DNA from: an uncultured Saprospiraceae bacterium | GTDB taxonomy: Bacteria > Bacteroidota > Bacteroidia > Chitinophagales > Saprospiraceae | Assembly: GCA_937921775.1 (NCBI GenBank) | Contig: CAKZUK010000140.1 | Coordinates: forward strand, 1 to 42,309 | DNA length: 42,309 nt | Direction: 5' to 3' | Shown here: in pieces, positions 23,744 to 32,060 of the stretch | How positions within the stretch are numbered: position 1 is the first letter of the stretch | Layout: each line of letters starts with the position of its first letter | Notes under the pieces: model-generated | Seen by the model: the letters and a program-made list of their open reading frames with translations, nothing else | Database searches by the model: none | What the model was told of the DNA's origin: nothing | Made by a program: the position numbers and the translations under genes

Positions 23744-25786
23744 TTAGTTGTAATTAGGAAGGAAAGAATACGCTTTCGCATAATCCAACATCTGGCCCAT
23801 AAAGTCGTCAGGGTATGTAACTTTTATGTCCGTAATTTCTCCTGCGTCATTGGTTAGTGGAACCAACTTAGGATTGATGAATCCACCGTAGGGAGGAATG
23901 TTTAACTTTTCCGAACGCTTGAGTACTTCTGCATGAATCTCTTTATCGACAATAACGCCGTATTCTTCAATCAATGCCTTCCCCGCTTCGTAATCCCCTT
24001 GAGATTTTATCCGTTGAATTTCAAATAATAATTTACCAAAGAGTTCACGCAATTTATCGTAATCAGTAATGTTGAGATATGTTTTTCCATCGCGAACTAC
24101 CTTTTCAATGACATTGTCCTTTTTACCTTTTTGGAAAACCCAGTTGGCAACTAACTGACGATTACGCATGTGCGCTTGCTCGATATTTTTCCCTGGTTCA
24201 ATTCTACGTAATTGTAGCATTAATCCGTTTTTGATATAAGAATCGTATTGAGCTTTTCCTACGTCAGTGGATTCCATCAAGCCAAGATCAACTAGTTTTT
24301 GATCGAAAATGAAATAAAGTCCAACAAGGTCAGCACGTGCTTCTTCGAGTGGAGAAGCGTAATTCTTCAAGGTTTCTTTTGGAGTGGCAACATCTTTTTC
24401 TAATTGACCAGAAGCATGGCCAACAACTTCGTGTAGTGCTGTATGCATTTTGCCAGAAAGTTTACCATATTTTTTAGCCAAAGCTTTTTCTTCGTCGTCA
24501 TGAGAAAACTCACCTAAAAGTCCAGGTCCATCCGCGTTAGAGTAAGCTAGGATAATGTTACCTAAGCTAACTGACTTAGAACCATACTCCGCTCGAATCC
24601 AGTTGGAGTTAGGAAGGTTGACACCAATTGGAGTTGAAGGAGACGCATCACCAGCTTCGCCGGCTACCGCTACTACTTTATAGGATACTCCAACAACGGT
24701 ATCTTTTTTGTGCAGCTTCATAGTTGGACTGTTGTCTTCAAACCATTGCGCATTTTCTGCGACCACTGCCATTCTTGCAGAAGCATCAAAATCTTTAATT
24801 TGGACGATAGATTCGTAAGAACCTTTATATCCTTTTGGATCTTGGTAAACTTCAATGAAAGAATTGATATAATCAATGTCGCCTTCCGTTGCTTGACACC
24901 AAGCGATGTTGTATTGATCCCAAACGTTAAGGTCACCTGTTTGATAGTACTTGATTAATAATTCGAGCGCTTTTTTCTGTGGCTCATTTTCAGCAACAGT
25001 AGTTGCTTTTTCTAGCCATTTGATGATTTCTTTAATTGCAGCTCCGTATAGGCCATTTGCGCTATAAACTTGCTCGGTAACTTTACCGTCTTTAGCCTTT
25101 ACTAGTTTAGAGTTCAATCCATGAGCAAGTGGTTTATCTGGGTTTGCGTTTTTAAAGTTAGCTTTATTATAAGCATCTACATCAGCCTCTGTTATGTTGG
25201 GGCTGTAAAAATTGACTGCAGATCCTTGGACCAAATCTTTACTTGGATCGAAGTTAATTTTCTTGGCGTCAATTTCAGGATTGAATATTACGTTAAGTAC
25301 TTCGTCAGAGAGCTTAGCACCACTTCCTTTCAGAAGAGAAGTAAAATATTCTTTTGAGAAATCAGGATTGAATTTGTCATTAGAATAGTGGTGGTGAATT
25401 CCGCTAGAAAACATCATTCGTTTGGTGTAAACCATAAAGTTATTCCAATCGGTAGATTTGCGATCGCCTTTATAATCTTGAATTATCTTTTCGATGCCTC
25501 TGCGAATGGTAAGGTTGTGTCGATAGTTTTGATCCCACATGATGTCTCTACCGGCGAGTCCAGCTTGGGTTAAAAAGTAAACGAGTTTCTTTTGATTAGC
25601 GTTCAGCTTATCAAATCCAGGTGTTTGATATCGGATCATCTTAATATCAGCAAAGCTTTCGGTATGCCATTTGAAGTTTTCGAGATCCGTGTTGTGATCT
25701 TCAGTTGATTTGGTGTCTGTTGTTCCGTCAGGTTGACTACAACTGAAGATGAATAAGCAGCAAAGAATCCAAAGAGTGTACCTCAT
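23744..25786 (-). CDS. Dipeptidyl-peptidase III-like zinc metallopeptidase (family M49), lipoprotein
   Basis: This 680-residue protein carries the M49 zinc signature: HEVVGH at residues 452-457 (the six-residue HExxxH form) and EEARAD at 481-486, which supplies the third zinc ligand. M49 enzymes remove dipeptides from the N-terminus of peptides. The N-terminus MRYTLWILCCLFIFSCSQPDG has a lipobox with Cys16, so the enzyme is probably anchored in the cell envelope rather than cytoplasmic like the eukaryotic one. The chain ends DYAKAYSFLPNYN, which I take as the natural family end. It is a single gene; a -7-like TAAATTTG lies ~115 bp upstream at 25903-25910. Confidence 0.93.
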   Translation of the reverse strand: MRYTLWILCCLFIFSCSQPDGTTDTKSTEDHNTDLENFKWHTESFADIKMIRYQTPGFDKLNANQKKLVYFLTQAGLAGRDIMWDQNYRHNLTIRRGIEKIIQDYKGDRKSTDWNNFMVYTKRMMFSSGIHHHYSNDKFNPDFSKEYFTSLLKGSGAKLSDEVLNVIFNPEIDAKKINFDPSKDLVQGSAVNFYSPNITEADVDAYNKANFKNANPDKPLAHGLNSKLVKAKDGKVTEQVYSANGLYGAAIKEIIKWLEKATTVAENEPQKKALELLIKYYQTGDLNVWDQYNIAWCQATEGDIDYINSFIEVYQDPKGYKGSYESIVQIKDFDASARMAVVAENAQWFEDNSPTMKLHKKDTVVGVSYKVVAVAGEAGDASPSTPIGVNLPNSNWIRAEYGSKSVSLGNIILAYSNADGPGLLGEFSHDDEEKALAKKYGKLSGKMHTALHEVVGHASGQLEKDVATPKETLKNYASPLEEARADLVGLYFIFDQKLVDLGLMESTDVGKAQYDSYIKNGLMLQLRRIEPGKNIEQAHMRNRQLVANWVFQKGKKDNVIEKVVRDGKTYLNITDYDKLRELFGKLLFEIQRIKSQGDYEAGKALIEEYGVIVDKEIHAEVLKRSEKLNIPPYGGFINPKLVPLTNDAGEITDIKVTYPDDFMGQMLDYAKAYSFLPNYN

Positions 25787-26177
25787 GTTTGTATTGTTTT
25801 ATAGTTCTTTGACAAATTTCTGTGGTAAAGCCCAAGCTTAAAATCAAATCAAAGAATTTAATTTAGGAACCGCGAATAGCGGTAGTGACTGAATAATTAG
25901 TTCAAATTTAGGAAAAATCTGGAAATTAGTTTTAGAAATAGTTAAGTGAGCTGGCGGTAGAGGTTGATTGCTAAATAAATAGTCTAATTATTTGGCTCTA
26001 TGCATGTTGGGAGTAGATTTTTATTCTGTCGCTTGTTCCGCTTAAACTTTTATAAACAAGTCCCTAAGGACAAAGTGATGAACAAGCTATAAGCTTCTGA
26101 AAGATAGCAAAAGCCCCTACTCTTTTGAAAGAGAAAGGGCTTAAATATTTTAAGCAGACACAGTCTGAGTTCATTTA
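25787..26177. other. Intergenic region between glutamine synthetase and the M49 peptidase
   Basis: It contains the glutamine synthetase terminator (26112-26143), a small ACCGC/GCGGT hairpin near 25868-25883, and a minus-strand TAAATTTG at 25903-25910 that could be the -7 box of the peptidase gene. No gene is seen. Confidence 0.5.
26112..26143 (-). terminator. Terminator of the glutamine synthetase gene
   Basis: AAGCCCCTACTCTTT and AAGAGAAAGGGCTT pair with small mismatches around TG. On the minus strand the stem is followed by TTGC after TTTT. It lies ~35 bp after the stop. Confidence 0.7.
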
Positions 26178-27527
26178 TTATTTACCACCAGAAAGTTCAT
26201 CCTGCCAGCTTTTCAATTTCTCCCATTTACCATCAGCAGCTAGTTTAGCCTGCTTTGGCCAAGTCTTAGGATCATGAATTTTGTAGCGATTACCAGCGCC
26301 TTCAAGGATCGTTTTGATCTTTTTAGCAGAGGTAGCAGATAGCTGAGTGTAAGTTTTGATACCCTTACCATTCAGAACTTGCTGAATTTTTGGTCCGATA
26401 CCTTCAACCTTTGTCAAGTCATCTTTTTTTTTCGCAGTAGCTTTTTTAGGAGTAGCCTTTTTTGCTACCTTTTTAGGAGCCGCTTTCTTTTTAGAGGTTG
26501 CTTTGGCCTTAGCCTTAGTTATATTAGCACTGTTAACCGTTTTTACGATGACAGCGGCTACTTTATATGGATCTGCATTTGATGCAGGACGGCGATCTTC
26601 TAACCAACCTTTCCAGTCTGCTTCAACAGTTGCAATTGGAATACGAATAGAAGCACTACGGTCAGAAATACCATATTTGAATTCGTTGATAGAAGCCGTT
26701 TCGTGCTTTCCAGTCAATCGCATATCGTTGTATGCTCCGTATACTTCAATGTGTTCTTTTACAACAGGTCGGAAAGCTTCGCAGATTTGTTCGTAAACTT
26801 CCTGTGAGCCACAAGTTCTCAAAGTTGTATTTGAGAAGTTAGCGTGCATACCTGAGCCATTCCAATCACCAGAAACTGGTTTAGGATGGTACTCGATGTA
26901 GTAGCCAAATTGCTCTGTTAATCGATCTAGAAGGTATCTTGCAATCCAAATTTCATCACCAGCCTTTTTAGCACCTTTGGCGAACAATTGGAATTCCCAT
27001 TGTCCAGCAGCAACTTCTTGGTTGATGCCTTCAAAGTTAAGACCTGCAGAAATACAAAGATCGGCATGTTCTTCTACAAAAGCTCTTCCCCAAGTGTTTT
27101 TACCACCTACTGAGCAGTAATATAATCCTTGTGGGCCAGGGTAACCACCAATTGGGAAACCTAGAGGCAATTGTGTTCTTACATCCATTAGGAAATATTC
27201 CTGTTCGAAACCGAACCAGAAATCGTTATCATCATCATCAATAGTTGCGCGACTATTTGACGGATGAGGAGTTCCATCAGGATTGAGAACTTCCGTCATA
27301 ACTAAAAAGGCGTCGTCACGAGCCGGATCTGGGAAGATCGCTACTGGCTTTAACAAACAATCAGAAGAATTACCTTCTGCCTGTTTTGTAGATGATCCAT
27401 CGAAGGACCACATTGGACAATCCTTTAGCTTACCGCTAAAGTCGTTGATTACTTTTGTCTTAGACCGTAGATTTTGAGTAGGTTTATAGCCGTCAAGCCA
27501 TATATACTCCAATTTTGATTTAGCCAT
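26178..27527 (-). CDS. glnA: Eukaryotic-type glutamine synthetase fused to a Lys/Ala-rich tail and HhH domain
   Basis: The ATG at 27527 (MAKSKLEYIWLDGY) is chosen because the promoter at 27576-27606 overlaps the upstream TTG start at 27578. Residues 1-337 are a complete GSII-type glutamine synthetase, which makes glutamine from glutamate, ammonia and ATP. Landmarks are WSFDGSST, FGFEQEYF, AGQWEFQLF, GSGMHANFS, NDMRLTGKHET and SDRSASIRIP. Residues 338-368 are a histone-H1-like Lys/Ala/Pro tract (KKKAAPKKVAKK). Residues ~369-449 are a helix-hairpin-helix module (LTKVEGIGPKIQQVLNGKGI) ending WPKQAKLAADGKWEKLKSWQ. I know this tail from C-terminal extensions of Bacteroidota ribosomal protein L21, but not from glutamine synthetase. 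The fusion suggests binding of nucleic acid or the ribosome by a metabolic enzyme; this is inference. Confidence 0.93.
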   Translation of the reverse strand: MAKSKLEYIWLDGYKPTQNLRSKTKVINDFSGKLKDCPMWSFDGSSTKQAEGNSSDCLLKPVAIFPDPARDDAFLVMTEVLNPDGTPHPSNSRATIDDDDNDFWFGFEQEYFLMDVRTQLPLGFPIGGYPGPQGLYYCSVGGKNTWGRAFVEEHADLCISAGLNFEGINQEVAAGQWEFQLFAKGAKKAGDEIWIARYLLDRLTEQFGYYIEYHPKPVSGDWNGSGMHANFSNTTLRTCGSQEVYEQICEAFRPVVKEHIEVYGAYNDMRLTGKHETASINEFKYGISDRSASIRIPIATVEADWKGWLEDRRPASNADPYKVAAVIVKTVNSANITKAKAKATSKKKAAPKKVAKKATPKKATAKKKDDLTKVEGIGPKIQQVLNGKGIKTYTQLSATSAKKIKTILEGAGNRYKIHDPKTWPKQAKLAADGKWEKLKSWQDELSGGK

Positions 27528-27575
27528 TGTCGATGAAAAATTAAGAGTTAAGAAAGTAAAGAATAAGAATTTCCG

Positions 27576-27606
27576 CAAAAATAGGGCGTAGATTTTACAC
27601 TAACAA
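27576..27606 (-). promoter_or_regulatory. Promoter of the glutamine synthetase gene
   Basis: The minus strand reads TTG, 20 bases, TATTTTTG, which fits the Bacteroidota consensus. The predicted transcript starts ~43 bases before the ATG at 27527. Confidence 0.7.
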
Positions 27607-27887
27607 CTTATGCCATTCAGCTTTAAATCATTTACTGAAAAATTACTCAAAGGTTCCATATATAATTTCATTTATAACGATTTTGTCAAATTAAAATTTA
27701 CCATCACATGATTATTCCAATTAATGGTCTGTAATAAATAGTCAAATAGTTTTCAACTTTTTATCAACACTTTAGCTGCATTGTTCTAACTTTGTGATAA
27801 AGCAGTTTTGACATGGGTTTGTGACATCCTTTGTCTAAACAACTTCAACCTCAAATTTCCGTCTAACCTAGAAGTCCTTAGATAATT
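27607..27887. other. Divergent intergenic region
   Basis: This spacer separates the minus-strand glutamine synthetase from the plus-strand HhH/barrel gene. A plus-strand -7 box TAACTTTG lies at 27787-27794 but lacks a clear TTTG at -33. Nothing else is recognised. Confidence 0.45.
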
Positions 27888-29996
27888 ATGAACCGGAAAA
27901 GCTTTAATTATAATTTTTTTCTTTGCTGCTTAATATTCATAGGCTGCCTGCCTTATGGTGCTTATGCTCAGAATGACAGTATTGTTCCTGCACTTTCTAA
28001 TGAAATAGATGAACAGTTTATTGAAGACTTCATTCAAAGCACAGATGAGGAAGGTGACTTTGACTTTAATACTGAATTTGAGTTGTATAGAGGTAAGCCA
28101 CTCAACGTAAATAAGGCGAGTCGGGAGGACTTGGAAGCGATGGGTTTGTTAAGTACTATCCAGATCAATGATTTGCTGCGTCACCGAGAGCGGTTCGGTG
28201 ATTTGATTGCTATTTATGAGTTGCAAACCATTTCAAGTTTTGATTTGGAAACGATTCAAAGAATACAAGCTTTTGTATCTACTTACTCAGGAGTAGATGA
28301 TTACCAAATTCCGATTCACAAGATGTTGGTAAAAGGAGGAAACGAGTTGTATGTCCGCTGGGGAAAAGTTTTGGAAGAACAAAAGGGCTATCTTCCATTG
28401 GAAGAAGGTCAAACCGGTTCTCGATATCTGGGTGACCAAAATAAACTCTATGTTCGTTATCGCCATTTTTATCAAAATAGGCTGAGTTTTGGAATTACAG
28501 CGGAGAAAGATGCAGGGGAAGAATTTTTTAAGGGAAGTAACAATAATGGTTTTGATTATTACTCTGCTCATCTTTATTTGAATAATTATAGCAAATTGAT
28601 AAAAGCCGTAGCGCTTGGAGATTATAAACTGAGTATGGGGCAGGGACTGGTGCGATACTCTGGTTTTGGTTCAGGTAAAAGTACTTATGTTACATCTATA
28701 AAACGAAATGCGAAGGCGATTGATAAATACAGCTCTCTAAATGAAGCCGCGTTTATGCGTGGTGCAGCTGCAACTTTTGGATTAGGGGAAAATATTGAAT
28801 TAACTGGTTTTGTTTCTGTACGAAATCGTGATGCTAATCTAGTTGCTAATGATACCTTGGATAATGATGATGTCAATGAGTTTAGTTCATTACAAATAAG
28901 TGGTCTTCATCGGACAGTGAATGAGGTAGAAGATGAAAATGCCATAAAGCAAACTTCTTATGGAGGCATTCTAAAATATAAGGCTAGTAAAGGCCATTTG
29001 GCATTAAACGTTTTGCATGAGCAATATGATAAAGAGTTGCAGCGAAATCAACAACCTTACAACCGCTTCTATTTTAATGGAGATCAAATTACGAATGCCA
29101 GTTTAGATTATAATTATCGATACCAGAATTTAAACTTTTTTGGAGAAACCGCCTGGTCAGATAATAATCGACTTGCGACACTCAATGGTTTGTTAATTGG
29201 TTTGGATCGACATGCAGAAGTAGCTTTATTACATCGTTACTTTCCTAAGGATTATCAAGCTGTTGATGCGAATCCTTTTGCTGAGAAAAGAGGTGGTCGA
29301 AATGAGCAAGGAATGTATATTGGTCTAAACTTAAGGCCTGCCAAAAATTGGAAAATAAATACCTACGTAGATGCTTATCGGCATCCTTGGTTGTTGTTTG
29401 ATGCAGATGCCCCTTCTAAAGGAATTGACTACCTCGTCAAGGTTACCTACTGGCAGAAAAGGCGGATGGAAGCATATATTCAATTGCGTTCAGAAACCAA
29501 GCAGGTGAACAATAGTGACTTTGAAGGAAAAATAGACCCTTTAGAGAATTTCCAGCAATTTAGAATGCGCCTGCATTTGGCTAATAAAGTAAGTAAAACA
29601 CTTGAGTTACGGAGTCGGGTTTATTGGGGTTTTTCTCAGAGGGGAGATGATGAACGACAGAAAGGATTTGCAGCTTATCAAGATGTTATTTTTAAGCCAT
29701 TAGGCTTTCCAATTTCGATTACTTCTCGTTTTGCTATTTTTGATACTGATGGTTATGCAACTCGGTTTTATGCTTATGAAAATAATTTATTGTACACCTT
29801 TTCTGTACCGGCTTATTACAATAAAGGGACCCGTTATTATGTGAATCTACGTTATAAAGGAATTCGGAATATGACGATAGAGATGCGCTACTCTCGTACT
29901 TATTGGGCCAATCAGGATTCCTTTGGCTCTGGCCTGGAAGAAATAAATGGCCAAAACAAATCGGAATTAAGTGCGCAGATAAAAATGAAATTTTAA
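27888..29996 (+). CDS. Outer-membrane-type protein with N-terminal HhH domain
   Basis: This 702-residue exported protein has a signal peptide (cleavage near AYAQ, residue 28). Residues ~40-68 are acidic. Residues ~71-128 are a helix-hairpin-helix pair (LNVNKASREDLEAMGLLSTIQINDLLRHRERFG...LIAIYELQTI) like ComEA. The remaining ~570 residues have alternating aromatic/polar segments ending in KMKF with a C-terminal Phe, typical of an outer-membrane beta barrel (NLYVRYRHFYQNRLSFGITAEKD and similar). I know such HhH-plus-barrel proteins as a common uncharacterised Bacteroidota family. Function may concern DNA at the cell surface, but this is unproven. It is followed by another small barrel-like gene on the same strand. 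Confidence 0.85.
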   Translation: MNRKSFNYNFFLCCLIFIGCLPYGAYAQNDSIVPALSNEIDEQFIEDFIQSTDEEGDFDFNTEFELYRGKPLNVNKASREDLEAMGLLSTIQINDLLRHRERFGDLIAIYELQTISSFDLETIQRIQAFVSTYSGVDDYQIPIHKMLVKGGNELYVRWGKVLEEQKGYLPLEEGQTGSRYLGDQNKLYVRYRHFYQNRLSFGITAEKDAGEEFFKGSNNNGFDYYSAHLYLNNYSKLIKAVALGDYKLSMGQGLVRYSGFGSGKSTYVTSIKRNAKAIDKYSSLNEAAFMRGAAATFGLGENIELTGFVSVRNRDANLVANDTLDNDDVNEFSSLQISGLHRTVNEVEDENAIKQTSYGGILKYKASKGHLALNVLHEQYDKELQRNQQPYNRFYFNGDQITNASLDYNYRYQNLNFFGETAWSDNNRLATLNGLLIGLDRHAEVALLHRYFPKDYQAVDANPFAEKRGGRNEQGMYIGLNLRPAKNWKINTYVDAYRHPWLLFDADAPSKGIDYLVKVTYWQKRRMEAYIQLRSETKQVNNSDFEGKIDPLENFQQFRMRLHLANKVSKTLELRSRVYWGFSQRGDDERQKGFAAYQDVIFKPLGFPISITSRFAIFDTDGYATRFYAYENNLLYTFSVPAYYNKGTRYYVNLRYKGIRNMTIEMRYSRTYWANQDSFGSGLEEINGQNKSELSAQIKMKF

Positions 29997-30152
29997 AATG
30001 GCGAAGTAAAGATCTCATTGAAACTGTTGTTGCATTGTAACGTTAAATTTCATTGTGTTAAACACTAGTTAAAAAAGCAAACGGCTATTGCTATAGTTGA
30101 TACTTAATCATAATTTATTGGTGTAAGTTTTTGACCGATTAAATTGACTACT

Positions 30153-30701
30153 ATGAAAGCATTAGCCATTACAATTCTAAGCTTTGCGCTCTGCATAACT
30201 ACCCTTAGCGCTCAAGACAAATACATTCCTAAAAACAATTTTAAATTTGGTTATGGGTCTTCTTATTTGAAGACTGGAGAATATTTTGGGAAGCTACAAT
30301 ATTTGGAATTCAATCGTTCAGTTTTTAAGCCAGTTTCAATTGGAATTATTGGTTCTCGTGTGAGGGCGAGTCAAATTCAGGATGATGGGATTGAACAGAA
30401 AACAAAGTCAAACCAAGCCGAATTGAATTTGTATCTCTTGCCAATCAATAACAATGTTAACAGTGTGAAAATTGGTGGTGGAGTTGTTTATCGACAGATG
30501 GATTATTCTACAATTAACACTGAATTTCCAAGTGATGATTGGAAAACTACGAGGACCGAACAATTTGGTTTTTCTGCAAGCTTAGAATATGAAGTTTACG
30601 TAGCTCGACACATTATTTTGGGATCCAAAGCTTCCTTTCAACAGTTTGAAGATAAGGATCGGGTTTATAGTTGGGGTTTGAATTTTGGCTTCCGATTTTA
30701 G
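30153..30701 (+). CDS. Small outer-membrane beta-barrel-like protein
   Basis: The ATG at 30153 (MKALAITILSF) is preferred to the TTG at 30144. It gives a 182-residue protein with a signal peptide ending TLSAQ. The mature chain has amphipathic beta segments (FKFGYGSSYLK, YFGKLQYLEFN, NAELNLYLLP, VKIGGGVVYRQM, FGFSASLEYEVYV) and ends WGLNFGFRF with a terminal Phe. This matches an eight-stranded outer-membrane barrel of the OmpW/OmpA-like size. It lies ~155 bp after the HhH/barrel gene. The role is unknown. Confidence 0.75.
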   Translation: MKALAITILSFALCITTLSAQDKYIPKNNFKFGYGSSYLKTGEYFGKLQYLEFNRSVFKPVSIGIIGSRVRASQIQDDGIEQKTKSNQAELNLYLLPINNNVNSVKIGGGVVYRQMDYSTINTEFPSDDWKTTRTEQFGFSASLEYEVYVARHIILGSKASFQQFEDKDRVYSWGLNFGFRF

Positions 30702-30724
30702 GAAAGCATAAATCTTTTTAAAAA

Positions 30725-30770
30725 TAATTAATCCCGGGTCTTGATCAATCAAGGCTCGGGATTAATTATT
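30725..30770 (+). terminator. Terminator after the small barrel gene
   Basis: The arms TTAATCCCGGG and CTCGGGATTAA pair, with a further TCTTGAT/ATCAAGG pairing inside. The flanks are AT-rich (TAATTA/TAATTATTT). It lies about 25 bp after the stop at 30701. Confidence 0.75.
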
Positions 30771-31021
30771 TAAGGTGTTGATAAACAGTTGTTTAGATTG
30801 ATTCTATTTCTACCTGAAAATAGCCTTATTTAATAATTTTCATTTTCGTTGGATTTTTTTTTGTTGCAGTAATGGGGGAATGTTCTGTTTCTTTTGTCTA
30901 GTAACAAATGCGTATAAATTCCTTAAGGGATATACATTTAATTGAACATCAAATTGAAACGAGAATATGAAAAAAGCATTTACTTTTCAAAACATTTTTT
31001 TACATTTTAAATCGGGACATT
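30771..31021. other. Intergenic region upstream of the metallopeptidase gene
   Basis: It contains the promoter region for the next gene but no exact consensus. A short overlapping frame from 30967 is not considered coding. Confidence 0.4.
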
Positions 31022-32005
31022 ATGAAAAAGTATCTGTTGTTTTTACTATTGCTCACCCTATTCATCAGTTCTTGTAATAAGGAAGAAAATTTTGTTAATG
31101 ACTTTGACGATCAAAATGATCAATGGGGAGACTACGATGATGAAGGGGATTATGAGGACGATGATGATTATAACGATGACGGTGGTCAAGCAAGCGAAGG
31201 GGCTTTGACACTCTATCGTGTTGATGAAAATGTCATTTCTAAAATAAAAGATTATCCTGTTAACTCAGACCTTAAAAATCTACAAGAAGACATTGGGACG
31301 CACTTCAAAATGTGGGATTTTGTAAGTCGACTTATTCCTATTCAGTATCGTGATAAAATTTCGGAATTTGAAGTGTTTCACGGCGGTGGAGAATTGCTAG
31401 GATATGTCCTTCCTCCAAATGGTGAGGATTTAAGCAAGTGGAGATTTGGTCTCGCCATAGATGCTATTGAAGGAGACTTAGGTGATATTGATTTTACAAA
31501 TCTTTTTACCTACGTCGCGATTCACGAATATGGCCATGTCTTGACATTGAATGATGATCAGGTGAATACTGGAGGTGGTGCTTGTAACACTTATTTTACA
31601 GGAGAAGGTTGTAGTAATGAAAACTCTTACATCAATAAGTTATACGAACTTGGATGGGCTGACTTGGAAAACGATCCTGATCTAGAAGATCCATTTGCCT
31701 TGTATGATAAACACACCGATCGATTTGTTTCTTCTTATGCAGCTACTAATCCTGGTGAAGATATTGCTGAAGTTTTTAGTTTCTTCGTTACTATGCCAGA
31801 GCGACCAACTGGAAATAAAATCTCAGACCAAAAAATAAATCTATTGTATAACTTTCCAGAATTAGTAGACCTAAGGGAAGATATCAGAGGAAGTGGTGGC
31901 CCCGTATTAAATTTGCGAGCAGGTTCTTGGATGGAAAATCCTTTGGCTAAGAAGTTTAAGCTATGTAACCGAAAAGGATGTAATCACCAAAGCACTTCTA
32001 AGTAA
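31022..32005 (+). CDS. Putative zinc metallopeptidase lipoprotein
   Basis: This 327-residue protein starts with a lipoprotein signal (MKKYLLFLLLLTLFISSC, Cys18). A very acidic Asp/Glu/Tyr-rich spacer follows (residues ~24-58), which probably holds the enzyme away from the membrane. The zinc motif is HEYGH at residues 168-172. GEDIAEVFSFF at 245-255 supplies a candidate glutamate third ligand (Glu246 or Glu250), as in gluzincin-like 'putative zinc-binding metallopeptidase' families. Two cysteines (CNT and GEGC, ~188 and 197) may form a disulfide, and CNRKGC near the C-terminus a second. The substrate is unknown. It converges with the NamZ gene across a shared bidirectional terminator. Confidence 0.82.
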   Translation: MKKYLLFLLLLTLFISSCNKEENFVNDFDDQNDQWGDYDDEGDYEDDDDYNDDGGQASEGALTLYRVDENVISKIKDYPVNSDLKNLQEDIGTHFKMWDFVSRLIPIQYRDKISEFEVFHGGGELLGYVLPPNGEDLSKWRFGLAIDAIEGDLGDIDFTNLFTYVAIHEYGHVLTLNDDQVNTGGGACNTYFTGEGCSNENSYINKLYELGWADLENDPDLEDPFALYDKHTDRFVSSYAATNPGEDIAEVFSFFVTMPERPTGNKISDQKINLLYNFPELVDLREDIRGSGGPVLNLRAGSWMENPLAKKFKLCNRKGCNHQSTSK

Positions 32006-32017
32006 TTGCTAAAAGAA

Positions 32018-32058
32018 AAAAAAACACCTTGCAAGTTCTCTTCGCAAGGTGTTTTTTC
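32018..32058. terminator. Bidirectional terminator
   Basis: The arms ACACCTTGC (32024-32032) and GCAAGGTGT (32044-32052) are flanked by A-run on the left and T-run on the right, so it can end both convergent genes. Confidence 0.9.
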
Positions 32059-32060
32059 TT

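Noticed and set aside
30967..31077. 36-codon ORF overlapping the start of the metallopeptidase gene
   Set aside because: It overlaps the lipoprotein signal in another frame and shows no protein-like pattern.
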